A DNA stretch of 64,000 nt from UBA668 sp043740085 (GTDB taxonomy: Bacteria > Actinomycetota > Acidimicrobiia > Acidimicrobiales > Ilumatobacteraceae): NCBI GenBank assembly GCA_043740085.1, contig JAYUCY010000143.1, positions 1-64,000 on the forward strand. The letters are read 5' to 3'. The notes beneath the pieces were generated by a model. The model did not search any database. It had not been told where the DNA came from and saw nothing but the letters and a program-made list of their open reading frames with translations. Both the position numbers and the translations under genes were made by a program. Each line of letters starts with the position of its first letter. The first letter of the stretch is position 1. Shown in pieces: positions 25,898-34,213 of this stretch.

Positions 25898-26767
25898 TTA
25901 CGGCCTGCCGGCGTGGCCCACCGCTACCTGCGTGGTCAGAATCTTGCCGCTGCGATGCACGCTGGCCTCCGCAGCCAGTGAGTACGCGGCCGTCACCATG
26001 AACAACGTGCGGCCGTCCGCGCCCCCCAGCATGCAGGCGAAACAGCGTTGCTCGGTGTCGACAACCTCCATCACCTCGCCGCCCTCGCGAATACGTACAC
26101 AGTGCGGGCCACCGGCGTCGGCTACCCATACGGCACCGTCGACGTCGAGGCAGATGCCGTCGGGTATGTAGCTGCCCGTATCCGCCCAGGTCCGTTGGTT
26201 CGACAGCGTGCCGTCCTGCGCCACGTCGAATGCGCTCAGCCGGTGGGCCAAGCTCTCGGCAACGATCATCGTGCGGCCATCGGGCGTGATGACGCTGCCG
26301 TTGGGGAATCGCAGCCCGGTGGCTGCTGTGTGCACCGAGCCGTCGGGGTCGACCCGCGCAATGGTCGCGCCCTCGTACGCAGCGAGCGCGCCGGCGAAGT
26401 CGCCCGAGGTTTCCGCGGCGTCGAGATCGAAGCCAAAATTACCGACGTAGGCGCGGCCGATCTGGTCCACCACCATGTCGTTGCAGTGGAAGGTCGCAAT
26501 CCCGGAGAGGTCGGCGTGCACTACCAGCGCGTTGGACTCGAGACGAAGGAGCAGCCGATCCGTCATCGACACGATGAGCATCCGTCCGTCGGGCAGCCAA
26601 CCAAGACCGCTGGGTCGCCCGGCGACGGGCAGCTTGGTCTCGACCGTGCCAGCGAGGTCGACTGTCTTCACCGCATGGTCGAAGAAGTCGCTGAACCACA
26701 ACTTGCCCTGGTGCCAGCGTGGACCCTCACCGAAGTGCAGCCCATCCGCCAGAAGTTCGACGCTCAT
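25898..26767 (-). CDS. SMP-30/gluconolactonase-family lactonase
   Basis: Six-bladed beta-propeller hydrolase of 289 residues. The metal-binding positions of the family are visible: Glu in HFGEGPRW at the N-terminus, Asn in FHCNDM, Asn in FPNGSV, and Asp in IPDGICLD. Members hydrolyse sugar or other lactones. GTAGGGGG lies upstream of the ATG with about six bases spacing. galK starts its 3' end 66 bases upstream on the same strand, which suggests sugar metabolism, but the substrate is unknown. Confidence 0.88.
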   Translation of the reverse strand: MSVELLADGLHFGEGPRWHQGKLWFSDFFDHAVKTVDLAGTVETKLPVAGRPSGLGWLPDGRMLIVSMTDRLLLRLESNALVVHADLSGIATFHCNDMVVDQIGRAYVGNFGFDLDAAETSGDFAGALAAYEGATIARVDPDGSVHTAATGLRFPNGSVITPDGRTMIVAESLAHRLSAFDVAQDGTLSNQRTWADTGSYIPDGICLDVDGAVWVADAGGPHCVRIREGGEVMEVVDTEQRCFACMLGGADGRTLFMVTAAYSLAAEASVHRSGKILTTQVAVGHAGRP

Positions 26768-26833
26768 GTGTGACCCCCTACCGACGTTGACTCGGGCAAG
26801 AGTACCTCTAGACGGCTAGAGGCGGCTGCGTGG

Positions 26834-27829
26834 TCAGACGGAAATTGCGACAGCGCCGGCCACTGCTTGGACCACCCATCCGCTCAGCAGTGCACCAGGT
26901 TCCGTCAGCGCCACGATGCAGCCGCCAAAGCCGCCGCCCGTCATTCGCGCCCCGAACACGCCAGGCGTTGCAACCACCTGCGCGACGGCTGCGTCCATCG
27001 CTGGCGTGGACGTGGCGTAGAGGTCGCGAAGGCTGGCATGGCTGTGCACCATCAACTTGCCAGCCTCTCTCAGATCGCCGTCGTTGATGGCCCCTGCGAA
27101 GTCGATGACGCGACGATTCTCGCCAGTCACGTGCATTGCCCGCGCCCGCACGACTGGATCGGCGATGGACTTGGCCAAGGCCGTCGTCGCATGACGAAGT
27201 GGTCCGATGAGTCGCTCGGCGGCCGCGCATTCGGCCACGCGATCCGCATATGGGCTACCGACAAGCGTGCGGCGTTCGATGAACTGGACCACGATCTCGA
27301 CACCGCGTGGAATGGCGACCGGCTGGACCGTGAGCTCGCCACAGTCGATCAACAGCGCATGACCGGCCAGCCCGGCCGCGATGGCCAGCTGGTCCATGAT
27401 GCCGCTGGGCACGCCCGAGGCACGGTTCTCGGCGCGTTGGCACAGCTGTGCAAGTTCCAAGGGGGTGCCTGTGAACCCCAACGCGAGAGCGACGGCCACC
27501 TCCAGCGCGGCGCTGCTGGACAGGCCGGCGCCGATGGGGATGTCGGTAGTGATGTGCCCGTGGAATCCGTGCGGATGACGCATCTCGGACACCACGCCGG
27601 CGACGTACTTGCCCCACGCTGGCTCGACGTCCTGCGGTCGCTCAACAACCAGCGGTAGATCGACCGCAGCGTCCTCGTCCGACGATGACAACTGCACCCG
27701 GTCACCCTCACGAGTGCCCCTGATCTCCGTGTACCGGTCGATCGCCATCGGCAGCACCAGCCCGCCGGTGTAGTCGGTGTGGTCGCCGATCAGGTTGACC
27801 CGGCCGGGGGCCAGAACGTGGATGCTCAT
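26834..27829 (-). CDS. galK: Galactokinase
   Basis: GHMP-family kinase phosphorylating galactose at C1, 331 residues, slightly shorter than the usual 380. It shows the galactokinase signature GRVNLIGDHTDYTGG near the N-terminus, the ATP-binding PIGAGLSSSAALEVA in the middle and the C-terminal GARMTGGGFGGCIVAL. No galT or galE is adjacent, so a role in another hexose route is possible. The ATG at 27829 is preferred; an in-frame GTG at 27838 overlaps the stop region of the upstream F420 oxidoreductase, implying coupled translation. Confidence 0.93.
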   Translation of the reverse strand: MSIHVLAPGRVNLIGDHTDYTGGLVLPMAIDRYTEIRGTREGDRVQLSSSDEDAAVDLPLVVERPQDVEPAWGKYVAGVVSEMRHPHGFHGHITTDIPIGAGLSSSAALEVAVALALGFTGTPLELAQLCQRAENRASGVPSGIMDQLAIAAGLAGHALLIDCGELTVQPVAIPRGVEIVVQFIERRTLVGSPYADRVAECAAAERLIGPLRHATTALAKSIADPVVRARAMHVTGENRRVIDFAGAINDGDLREAGKLMVHSHASLRDLYATSTPAMDAAVAQVVATPGVFGARMTGGGFGGCIVALTEPGALLSGWVVQAVAGAVAISV

Positions 27830-27837
27830 CGGCAGCA

Positions 27838-28737
27838 CTAGACCAAGTTCAGCGCGGCGCTGAATCGTGCTGCTGCTTCAAGGTTGAAGGGAGCACGTAA
27901 GGCGATGTTCACCTGGTCGGCCCCCGCTTCGACGTACTGGCCAATGCGGTCCATGATCTCGTCGTGGCTGCCGGTGAGCACCCCCGGGCGAACGAAGTCG
28001 CTGATCGCGCCGAATTGCTGCTGCAGGCTCTCCTCGGTATACGCGAGCCCGACGTTGATGGCCCGCCTGATCTCTTTCGGGTCGCGCCCAACGGACGTGC
28101 AGTGCTGGTCGAGGATCGAGTTCTTGTGGGCGAATGCATCGGGCGCGATGAAGGGAACGTTCCAACCGTCGGAGTACTTGGCGGCGATCTTCAACGTTCG
28201 TTTCTCACCGCCGCCTCCAATCCAGATGGGCAGCTTGGCTTGTATCGGGCGAGGTTCGTTACGGGCCGCGGTGAGGTTGAAATGCTGCCCTTCGAAGGTG
28301 GTGACGTCGTCGTGCAGCAGTCCACGCAGGCATTGGATACCTTCCTCCAACTGGTCGAGGCGAGTCGTGGCCTCGGGGAATGGAATGCCGTATGCGTCGT
28401 ATTCCACTTTCGCCCAGCCGGCGCCAATGCCCATGTCGGCGCGGCCTCCGCTGAGTTGGTCGATAGCGGTGATGGCTTTCGCCAGCACGGCGGGGTGGCG
28501 GTAGCCGACGCTATAGACCAGCGACCCGACACGCACCTTGCTGGTGGTGCACGCCAGCGCAGCGTGCATGGCCACTGCCTCAAGACAGGCGGCATCATCG
28601 GGCTTGCCGGTGGCGCCGTAGAAGTGGTCCCACACGCTGATCCAACCGAAGCCGAGATCCTCGATTTGTCGCCACACGCCTTGCAGTTCGGCGGCGGTGG
28701 TGTGTTGCAAACCGACATGGACTCCGAAGACCGTCAT
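27838..28737 (-). CDS. LLM-class F420-dependent oxidoreductase
   Basis: A 299-residue TIM-barrel protein of the luciferase-like family. Features include GWISVWDHFYG near the N-terminus, GSLVYSVGYRHPAVLAKAI, GRADMGIGAGWAK and the flavin/F420 phosphate-binding stretch PIWIGGGGEKRTLKIAAKYSDGWN (quoted here in two parts: PIWIGGGGEKRT and KIAAKYSDGWN). In actinobacteria this branch uses coenzyme F420. The substrate is unknown. It precedes galK with no gap and has a 22-base divergent spacer to the hydrolase at 28760. Confidence 0.9.
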   Translation of the reverse strand: MTVFGVHVGLQHTTAAELQGVWRQIEDLGFGWISVWDHFYGATGKPDDAACLEAVAMHAALACTTSKVRVGSLVYSVGYRHPAVLAKAITAIDQLSGGRADMGIGAGWAKVEYDAYGIPFPEATTRLDQLEEGIQCLRGLLHDDVTTFEGQHFNLTAARNEPRPIQAKLPIWIGGGGEKRTLKIAAKYSDGWNVPFIAPDAFAHKNSILDQHCTSVGRDPKEIRRAINVGLAYTEESLQQQFGAISDFVRPGVLTGSHDEIMDRIGQYVEAGADQVNIALRAPFNLEAAARFSAALNLV

Positions 28738-28743
28738 GCCGCG

Positions 28744-28749
28744 AAGGTA
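28744..28749 (-). promoter_or_regulatory. Leaderless-type -10 box of the F420 oxidoreductase
   Basis: TACCTT on the minus strand with six bases to the ATG at 28737; it shares its TA with the plus-strand TAGTCT box. Confidence 0.4.
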
Positions 28750-28753
28750 GTCT
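28748..28753 (+). promoter_or_regulatory. Leaderless-type -10 box of the alpha/beta hydrolase
   Basis: TAGTCT with six bases to the ATG at 28760, overlapping the divergent TACCTT box by two bases. Confidence 0.45.
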
Positions 28754-28759
28754 GCGCGG

Positions 28760-29638
28760 ATGCCTCGCGCCCTCGTTCAGACCGGTATGCAACTCGAATA
28801 CGACACGTTCGGTTCACCTCACGACCCCGCCCTGTTGCTCATCATGGGCTTTACCGCCCAGATGACGGCATGGGAGCCGGAGTTCTGTCAGCTGCTTGCC
28901 AAAGGCGGTCGCTTCGTCATTCGGTTCGACAACCGTGACTGCGGCTTGTCCACCAAGCTCGATGGCCAGGTGCCGGATGTCGCCGGCGCAATGACCTCTG
29001 CGTTCACGGGTGCTGCTGCGCCGCCGCAGCCGTACCTACTTGCCGACATGGCGCTCGACGCGGTCGGCCTGCTCGACGTGCTGGGCATCGAGAAGGCCCA
29101 CATCCTTGGCGTCTCGATGGGCGGAATGATCGCGCAGACCGTAGCGATCAACCATCCGGATCGTGTGAGGACGCTGATCTCGGTGATGAGTACGCCCGGT
29201 GAAATCGAGGTTGGCCAGCCGTCGGAGGAGGCGATGATTGCCATCATGTCGCCACCGGCAGCGAACCGCGAGGAGTACATCGAGACCTCGCCGCGGTACA
29301 TGGTGTGGCAGTCCAAGAAGTACCGCAATGAGGCCCGTACGAAGGAGCTTGCCGCTCGCGACTACGACCGTTCCTCGTACCCCGAGGGTGCTACTCGCCA
29401 GATGGCGGCGATCTACGCCAGCGGTAGCCGCACGGAGGGACTGCAGGCCCTGGACGTACCGACCTTGGTCATTCATGGCCGCGACGATCAACTGATCACG
29501 CCGTCGGCCGGCTTCCGCACCGCCGAACTGGTTCCCGGTGCGAACCTGCTGTTTGTCGCCGACATGGGCCACGACCTCCCCGAACCGCTATGGCCGGTGA
29601 TCACCGACGCAATTCTCAGCCACACCTCGCGCGCCTGA
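28760..29638 (+). CDS. Alpha/beta-hydrolase fold enzyme
   Basis: A 292-residue cytoplasmic hydrolase. The nucleophile elbow is GVSMGGM, the acid lies in VIHGRDDQLI and the catalytic histidine in DMGHDLP, completing the triad. The oxyanion region appears as LLIMGFTAQMTAW in place of the common HGxP. The substrate is not predictable; similar proteins are annotated as esterases or epoxide/ester hydrolases. It is divergent from the F420 oxidoreductase with only 22 bases between starts. Confidence 0.88.
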   Translation: MPRALVQTGMQLEYDTFGSPHDPALLLIMGFTAQMTAWEPEFCQLLAKGGRFVIRFDNRDCGLSTKLDGQVPDVAGAMTSAFTGAAAPPQPYLLADMALDAVGLLDVLGIEKAHILGVSMGGMIAQTVAINHPDRVRTLISVMSTPGEIEVGQPSEEAMIAIMSPPAANREEYIETSPRYMVWQSKKYRNEARTKELAARDYDRSSYPEGATRQMAAIYASGSRTEGLQALDVPTLVIHGRDDQLITPSAGFRTAELVPGANLLFVADMGHDLPEPLWPVITDAILSHTSRA

Positions 29639-29656
29639 GTGGGCGTCGGCGCGTAG

Positions 29657-30313
29657 TTACTCGCTGCCGCAGCCGCGGCGGATGTAGATGACTGAGCCGT
29701 CTTGGATTTGTAGCCAGTCCAGCTCACCGGTGATGCCGCCGGGCCTGGTCTCGATTCCGACGTCACACAGGTCGGAAACCGATTCGGTCACCAGCGCCGA
29801 AGACTTGGGTACCGTGCGTTCGCGAGTGTTGCGGTTCACCGGCCAGAACAACTCGTCGAAGTACTCCGTGCAGGTGGCCCCGGCCTCGCTCGCGAGGCAC
29901 TCATCGATGAGCGACTGGGCGGCCTCGCCGCTGTATGCGCAGACCAGGTCGATCTGCAGTTGGCTGTTGCCGTCGGCCGTGATGATGCCCAGCCACCAAC
30001 CATCGGGAATGACTTCTCCGACGGTGCCATCTGCGCCGCACCCGCTACCCAGCACAGACTCGCCACCGAACCGAAGCACCGACCGGAAGTCCTCGAACGT
30101 CCAGCCGGCAGCGACGAGCGTTGTTGGGTTCGCGTTCGTATCAACAGTCGAGGAGGTCGCGGTGGGGTCGACAGTGGTGGTGGGCGCAAGAAGTGTCGAG
30201 GCAGTCGTCACCCCGGGCAACGGCGCCAACTGACGCGGCTCTTCGGTCTGCGATCGACACGCCGCCAGCACGAACGCGGCGACGACAATCACACCTAACC
30301 CAATGCGTCGCAT
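29657..30313 (-). CDS. Lipoprotein of unknown function
   Basis: A 218-residue exported protein starting MRRIGLGVIVVAAFVLAAC, with lipidated Cys19, then a Thr-rich linker to about residue 60. The mature domain contains six or more cysteines (VLGSGCGADG, LVCAYS, DECLASE, TCTEYF, LCDVG, RGCG), suggesting disulfides outside the membrane. I do not recognise the fold. The start at 30313 is set by the signal peptide and a TACTAT box; the frame continues to 30628 but is not signal-like. Confidence 0.82.
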   Translation of the reverse strand: MRRIGLGVIVVAAFVLAACRSQTEEPRQLAPLPGVTTASTLLAPTTTVDPTATSSTVDTNANPTTLVAAGWTFEDFRSVLRFGGESVLGSGCGADGTVGEVIPDGWWLGIITADGNSQLQIDLVCAYSGEAAQSLIDECLASEAGATCTEYFDELFWPVNRNTRERTVPKSSALVTESVSDLCDVGIETRPGGITGELDWLQIQDGSVIYIRRGCGSE

Positions 30314-30319
30314 CGCCCG

Positions 30320-30325
30320 ATAGTA
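30320..30325 (-). promoter_or_regulatory. Leaderless-type -10 box of the cysteine-rich lipoprotein
   Basis: TACTAT on the minus strand with six bases to the ATG at 30313. Confidence 0.4.
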
Positions 30326-30348
30326 CCTGCCCTCCCGTTGTTGTAAAG

Positions 30349-30415
30349 GTTCGGCCCCGTACTTTGAATTCAACGGTCCGTACGTAGGCAGCGTTGAATT
30401 CACCGTTCGGCCCCG
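30349..30415. repeat. Nested repeat element in a divergent promoter gap
   Basis: An exact 11-base direct repeat, GTTCGGCCCCG, occupies 30349-30359 and 30405-30415. Inside it lies an exact 11-base inverted repeat: TGAATTCAACG at 30365-30375 and CGTTGAATTCA at 30392-30402. The element sits in the 162-base gap between a divergent lipoprotein and the CaiB-like gene, so an operator is plausible. Confidence 0.7.
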
Positions 30416-30475
30416 AAGGATTGCTCGACGCCCACGATGGCAGTCGCCGCGGTCGCGCGTACTAGAACAGCGGGC

Positions 30476-31633
30476 ATGTCTGGACCACTTGCTGGGTATC
30501 GAATCATTGAAATTGCGGGCATCGGGCCTGGCCCGTTCGCCGCCATGATGTTGGCCGACATGGGCGCCGAGGTGATCCGCGTGGAGCGGGCGCAGGCCGT
30601 CCGTGGCCCGGCCCCCGACACCGCCCACTGGGATGTGCTGCTGCGTGGCCGGCGCAACATCGCGCTCGACCTGAAGAACCCTGACGGCGTTTCGACGCTG
30701 CTGGATCTGGTGGAGAAGGCCGATGGACTGATCGAGGGCTTCCGTCCGGGCGTGATGGAGCGGCTCGGCATCGGGCCCGCCGAGTGCTACGCGCGCAACC
30801 CGAAATTGGTCTACGGCCGGATGACCGGATGGGGGCAGGACGGCCCCTACTCACAGTCCGCCGGTCACGACATCAACTACATCGCGCTTGCGGGCTCGCT
30901 CGCTCATTTCGGGCGCGGCGGGCAGACCCCGGTGCCGCCGCTCAACATGGTCGGCGACTTCGGTGGCGGTGGAATGTTCCTGGCCTTCGGTGTGGTCTGC
31001 GCCTTACTGGAATCACAGCGCAGCGGGCAGGGCCAAGTCGTGGACACTGCGATGGTCGACGGCGCGGCGACCTTGATGAGCATGTTCTGGGCAATGCGCA
31101 CCATTGGCATGTTCGACGAGAACGCGCCCGGCACCAACCTGCTCGACACGGGCGCGCACTTCTACGACGTGTTCGAATGCGCCGATGGCAAGCACGTCTC
31201 GCTGGGCTCCATCGAGCCACAGTTCTATGCCGAACTGATGAGGCTCACCGGTTTGGCAGGCGACGCAGAGTTCGCGCAACAGATGGACAAGACGCAATGG
31301 CCGCATCTCAAGGACCGGCTGCGCGACGTGATGCTCACCAAGACGCGCGACGAATGGTGCGCGCAGATGGAGCACACCGACGTGTGCTTCGCCCCGGTCC
31401 TGACGATGAGCGAGGCGGCACAGCACCCGCACAACGTCGCTCGTGGCACGTTTGTCGAAGTGGCTGGTGCAACTCAGCCGGCACCCGCACCGCGCTTCTC
31501 GCGCACGGTCGCAGAGATCGACTCGCCCCCCGCACACGCTGGGCAGCACTCGCGCCAGATTCTGGTCGACTGGGGCTTCGATAGCGATCGCATCGAGGCG
31601 CTCGTGGCGGGCGGCGCGGTAGCGTCGTCCTGA
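30476..31633 (+). CDS. CaiB/BaiF-family alpha-methylacyl-CoA racemase-like protein
   Basis: A 385-residue class III CoA-transferase-fold enzyme. The order of motifs matches alpha-methylacyl-CoA racemase: RIIEIAGIGPGPFAAMMLADMGAEVIRVER near the N-terminus (seen as IEIAGIGPGPFAAMMLADMG), GRMTGWGQDGPYSQSAGHDINY with the catalytic His, and NMVGDFGGGG with the catalytic Asp. Racemases interconvert 2-methylacyl-CoA epimers in branched-chain and sterol side-chain oxidation. The ATG at 30476 gives the standard N-terminus. Its stop overlaps the next start by one base (TGATG). Confidence 0.9.
   Translation: MSGPLAGYRIIEIAGIGPGPFAAMMLADMGAEVIRVERAQAVRGPAPDTAHWDVLLRGRRNIALDLKNPDGVSTLLDLVEKADGLIEGFRPGVMERLGIGPAECYARNPKLVYGRMTGWGQDGPYSQSAGHDINYIALAGSLAHFGRGGQTPVPPLNMVGDFGGGGMFLAFGVVCALLESQRSGQGQVVDTAMVDGAATLMSMFWAMRTIGMFDENAPGTNLLDTGAHFYDVFECADGKHVSLGSIEPQFYAELMRLTGLAGDAEFAQQMDKTQWPHLKDRLRDVMLTKTRDEWCAQMEHTDVCFAPVLTMSEAAQHPHNVARGTFVEVAGATQPAPAPRFSRTVAEIDSPPAHAGQHSRQILVDWGFDSDRIEALVAGGAVASS
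31620..31625 (+). promoter_or_regulatory. Leaderless-type -10 box of the PIG-L gene
   Basis: TAGCGT inside the end of the preceding gene, seven bases before the ATG at 31633. Confidence 0.4.
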
Positions 31634-32436
31634 TGGGCACGCTGGTCTGTTTTCACGCACATCCCGACGACGAGAGCATCAGTACGGGGGGATCGATGGC
31701 TCGCGCCGCCGCCGAAGGTCATCGGGTGGTGCTGGTGGTTGCAACCAACGGCGACCATGGCGAGTCGCCCGATGATCTGGCCGAGGGCGAGACGCTGGTA
31801 GATCGTCGGCGAGCAGAGACTGCGCAGTCGGCTGCTGTCTTAGGTGTTGCCCGGTTGGAGTTCCTGGACTACGCCGACAGTGGCATGACTGGCTGGGAGC
31901 AGAACCAGCATCCGCGGTCGTTCGTACAGGCGCCGGTGGATGAGGCGGCGAGTGCACTGGCGACGATTCTCCGAGAGGAGGCCGCCGATGTGCTGACCAC
32001 CTACGACTGGCACGGCAACTACGGGCACCCCGACCACATCAAGGTGCACAGTGTCGGTCACCGCGCCGCCGAGATGGCAGGCACACCAGCCGTCTTCGAG
32101 TCGACGATGAACCGCGACGCGATGAAGCGTTTCTTCAACATGGCGCGCGACACCGGTGGGGCCAGCGGGCCCGATGGTGAGAACTGGGACCCCGACGCAC
32201 CGGCAGACGACGGCAACCCCTTTGGCACGCCGGAGAGCGAACTCACCCACATGGTCGATGTCAGTGAGTTCGTTGCCGTCAAGCGGGCCTCGATCCGCTG
32301 CCACAAGAGCCAGATCACCGATGCCGGCTTCTTCAGCTCGATGCCGGACGAACAGTTTGCAATGGCCTTCGGCACCGAGTGGTACACCCGCAAGGGCGCC
32401 ACGTACCCGGTGCGAGAGGGCTGGCTGTTCGAGTGA
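31633..32436 (+). CDS. PIG-L deacetylase-family protein (mycothiol conjugate amidase-like)
   Basis: Zinc-dependent N-acyl hydrolase of 267 residues. The metal motif FHAHPDDES is at the N-terminus and GHPDHIKVH in the middle. The family includes MshB and Mca of mycothiol metabolism; length and the Asp-rich insertion before the C-terminal domain fit Mca-like members. No other mycothiol gene is near, so amidase against another GlcNAc-type substrate remains possible. Confidence 0.88.
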   Translation: MGTLVCFHAHPDDESISTGGSMARAAAEGHRVVLVVATNGDHGESPDDLAEGETLVDRRRAETAQSAAVLGVARLEFLDYADSGMTGWEQNQHPRSFVQAPVDEAASALATILREEAADVLTTYDWHGNYGHPDHIKVHSVGHRAAEMAGTPAVFESTMNRDAMKRFFNMARDTGGASGPDGENWDPDAPADDGNPFGTPESELTHMVDVSEFVAVKRASIRCHKSQITDAGFFSSMPDEQFAMAFGTEWYTRKGATYPVREGWLFE

Positions 32437-32448
32437 CGGGCTGCCGGC

Positions 32449-32477
32449 GACGCTCGATGAAACGTGACGCTCGATGA
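32449..32477 (+). repeat. Duplicated start-codon region
   Basis: GACGCTCGATGA occurs at 32449-32460 and again at 32466-32477. Each copy contains an ATG; the first opens a six-codon frame that stops at the second, the second is the phosphatase start. Confidence 0.6.
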
Positions 32478-33025
32478 CACGGCTGTACCTCGTCCGCCAT
32501 GGGCGCGCCGCTGCCGGGTGGAACACCGACCCAGACCCGGGGCTCGACGTGGCCGGTCGCCAGCAGGTGGTGGAAATGACCGCTCGCCTCGCGCCGCTCG
32601 GTCCGTTTGACCTGGTCACCAGCCCGTTGCTGCGCTGCCAGGAAACCGCCGCCGGCCTTGCGTCGGCGTGGAACACCGTGGCGCGTATCGAGCCCGGCGT
32701 CGCTGAGATTCCGTCGCCGGAAGGCATTGCCATGGCGGACCGTGTCGAGTGGCTACGGCTGGCGATGGCCGGCACCTGGTCGGCGATGGGGCCGCGTTAC
32801 ACGTCGTTCCGTGACGGCGTGGCGGAGACTGTGCGGGCGCTACCCAACGACACTGTGGTCACCAGCCACTTCATCGCCATCAATGCCGTGATCGGCGCTG
32901 CGCTGGGTGACGACCGGATGGTCATCCGCAGTCTCGACAACTGTTCCGTCACCGTCATCGACGTTGTGGATGGTGTGCTACACCTCGTCGAAGGCGGCCA
33001 CGAGGCCGACACATTGATTCGCTGA
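32474..33025 (+). CDS. Histidine phosphatase-family protein
   Basis: A 183-residue phosphoglycerate-mutase-like phosphatase. The phosphohistidine motif LVRHGRA is at residues 6-12, a second arginine lies in SPLLRCQETA, and the second catalytic His in VVTSHFIAIN. It may be a broad small-phosphatase; there is no cofactor-dependent mutase length. It is translated just downstream of the PIG-L gene, probably as one transcript. Confidence 0.9.
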   Translation: MTRLYLVRHGRAAAGWNTDPDPGLDVAGRQQVVEMTARLAPLGPFDLVTSPLLRCQETAAGLASAWNTVARIEPGVAEIPSPEGIAMADRVEWLRLAMAGTWSAMGPRYTSFRDGVAETVRALPNDTVVTSHFIAINAVIGAALGDDRMVIRSLDNCSVTVIDVVDGVLHLVEGGHEADTLIR

Positions 33026-33080
33026 TCTCTCGGTACATGGTGACTGACCTGCCGAATCGCGAATGTGCTGGCAGACTTTG

Positions 33081-33785
33081 ATGATGACGTCACGGCGAAC
33101 ACTTGTGGGACTGGTCTGCATGGCGGCACTCGTTGCCGCTGGGTGCAGCGACGAGAGCAGCAGCGCGAACACCACCACCTCGGTGGCCGCGACAACCACC
33201 ACCGCGGTCGCAGCCACTACAACAGTCGCGCCGACAACCACGTCGACCACTTCCACCATCTCGACGACGGTGCCAGCAATCACGACAACGACGATCGCGA
33301 AGGTCAAGGGCTTGCCGTTGTCAGCCGCCGGCCTAGGTGATGCCTTGTTCGATGCCGATGCCGATGGCGTGGTCGATTTTGTGAACTCCATTCTCGGTAT
33401 CCCCACCACCGACTCTGGCTGGGTCGATGCGACGGCGAATGGTGTCGGCTGCCCCGGCACCGTAATTCGCTTCGTCGACTGGAACGATCTGTCGCTGTTC
33501 TTCACCGACGACATCACCGCCGTCCGTCACTTCGCGGCCTACACCTACGGCCCGGCGTTCGCCGCAGCCATCTCGCCGTATGGCTTGGCCACCGACGCGG
33601 GTATCGGCGTTGGCTCATCAGTGGCCGAGTTGCGTGCCGCCTACCCGGCCGTGAACATCCTGCCGGAGGACGAGTTCTCGGGGCCGAGTTTTGAGATCGA
33701 AGCCGGCCTTCGCGGCGTGCTCACCGGCACTGCCGACACTGACGTGATCCTGTCATTCGTTGGCGGCTTCGGCTGCGGCGAATAG
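33081..33785 (+). CDS. Threonine-rich lipoprotein of unknown function
   Basis: A 234-residue protein with signal MMTSRRTLVGLVCMAALVAA followed by lipidated Cys22. The next 55 residues are almost pure Thr/Ala/Ser/Val, a flexible wall-spanning linker. The mature domain of about 150 residues begins GLPLSAAGLGDALF and has cysteines in GCPGTV and FGCGE; similar sequences read like acidic beta domains, but I do not recognise the family. The start could be 33081 or 33084. Confidence 0.8.
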   Translation: MMTSRRTLVGLVCMAALVAAGCSDESSSANTTTSVAATTTTAVAATTTVAPTTTSTTSTISTTVPAITTTTIAKVKGLPLSAAGLGDALFDADADGVVDFVNSILGIPTTDSGWVDATANGVGCPGTVIRFVDWNDLSLFFTDDITAVRHFAAYTYGPAFAAAISPYGLATDAGIGVGSSVAELRAAYPAVNILPEDEFSGPSFEIEAGLRGVLTGTADTDVILSFVGGFGCGE

Positions 33786-33788
33786 AGT
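33783..33788 (+). promoter_or_regulatory. Leaderless-type -10 box overlapping the upstream stop codon
   Basis: TAGAGT begins with the TAG stop of the preceding lipoprotein and lies seven bases before the ATG at 33796. Confidence 0.4.
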
Positions 33789-33795
33789 CCCGCAC

Positions 33796-34176
33796 ATGAT
33801 GGCCAACGGGCTGGCAACGGTCCGCGACATCCATGAGCTGTGGGCATGGGTGGTCATCATCGGCAACGCCCTCGCCGCGCTGTGGGCACTCGCCGCCAAC
33901 TGGGTGCCGGCCGTCCGCGGCCGTGCGCTGTGGTGGTTCATCGGCGCAGCCCAAGTGGCCGTGGTTGTGCAGGCCTTCCTCGGCGCGATCATGGTCGGCA
34001 AGTACAAGGTTCCATTGCCGCAGTTTCATGCGTTCTATGGCTTCTTTGCCATCATCACGATCGCGATCATCTACAGCTACCGCTTCCAGATGAAGCATCG
34101 TCTGTATCTGCTCTACGGCTTCGGCAGCCTCTTCGTGATGGGCCTCGGCATTCGTGCCATGGTGCTGCACACCTAG
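33796..34176 (+). CDS. Small four-helix membrane protein of unknown function
   Basis: A 126-residue hydrophobic protein with four predicted helices near residues 16-36, 44-65, 74-92 and 100-120. Histidines are well placed for metal or heme binding (RDIHELW, PQFHAFYG, MKHRL, VLHT), but no known cofactor motif is present. The open frame starts at 33760; the ATG at 33796 is chosen because of the TAGAGT box and because it leaves the first helix intact. Confidence 0.75.
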   Translation: MMANGLATVRDIHELWAWVVIIGNALAALWALAANWVPAVRGRALWWFIGAAQVAVVVQAFLGAIMVGKYKVPLPQFHAFYGFFAIITIAIIYSYRFQMKHRLYLLYGFGSLFVMGLGIRAMVLHT

Positions 34177-34213
34177 ACCGTGTGCAGGTATGCATCAGCC
34201 TGCGCCGATACCA

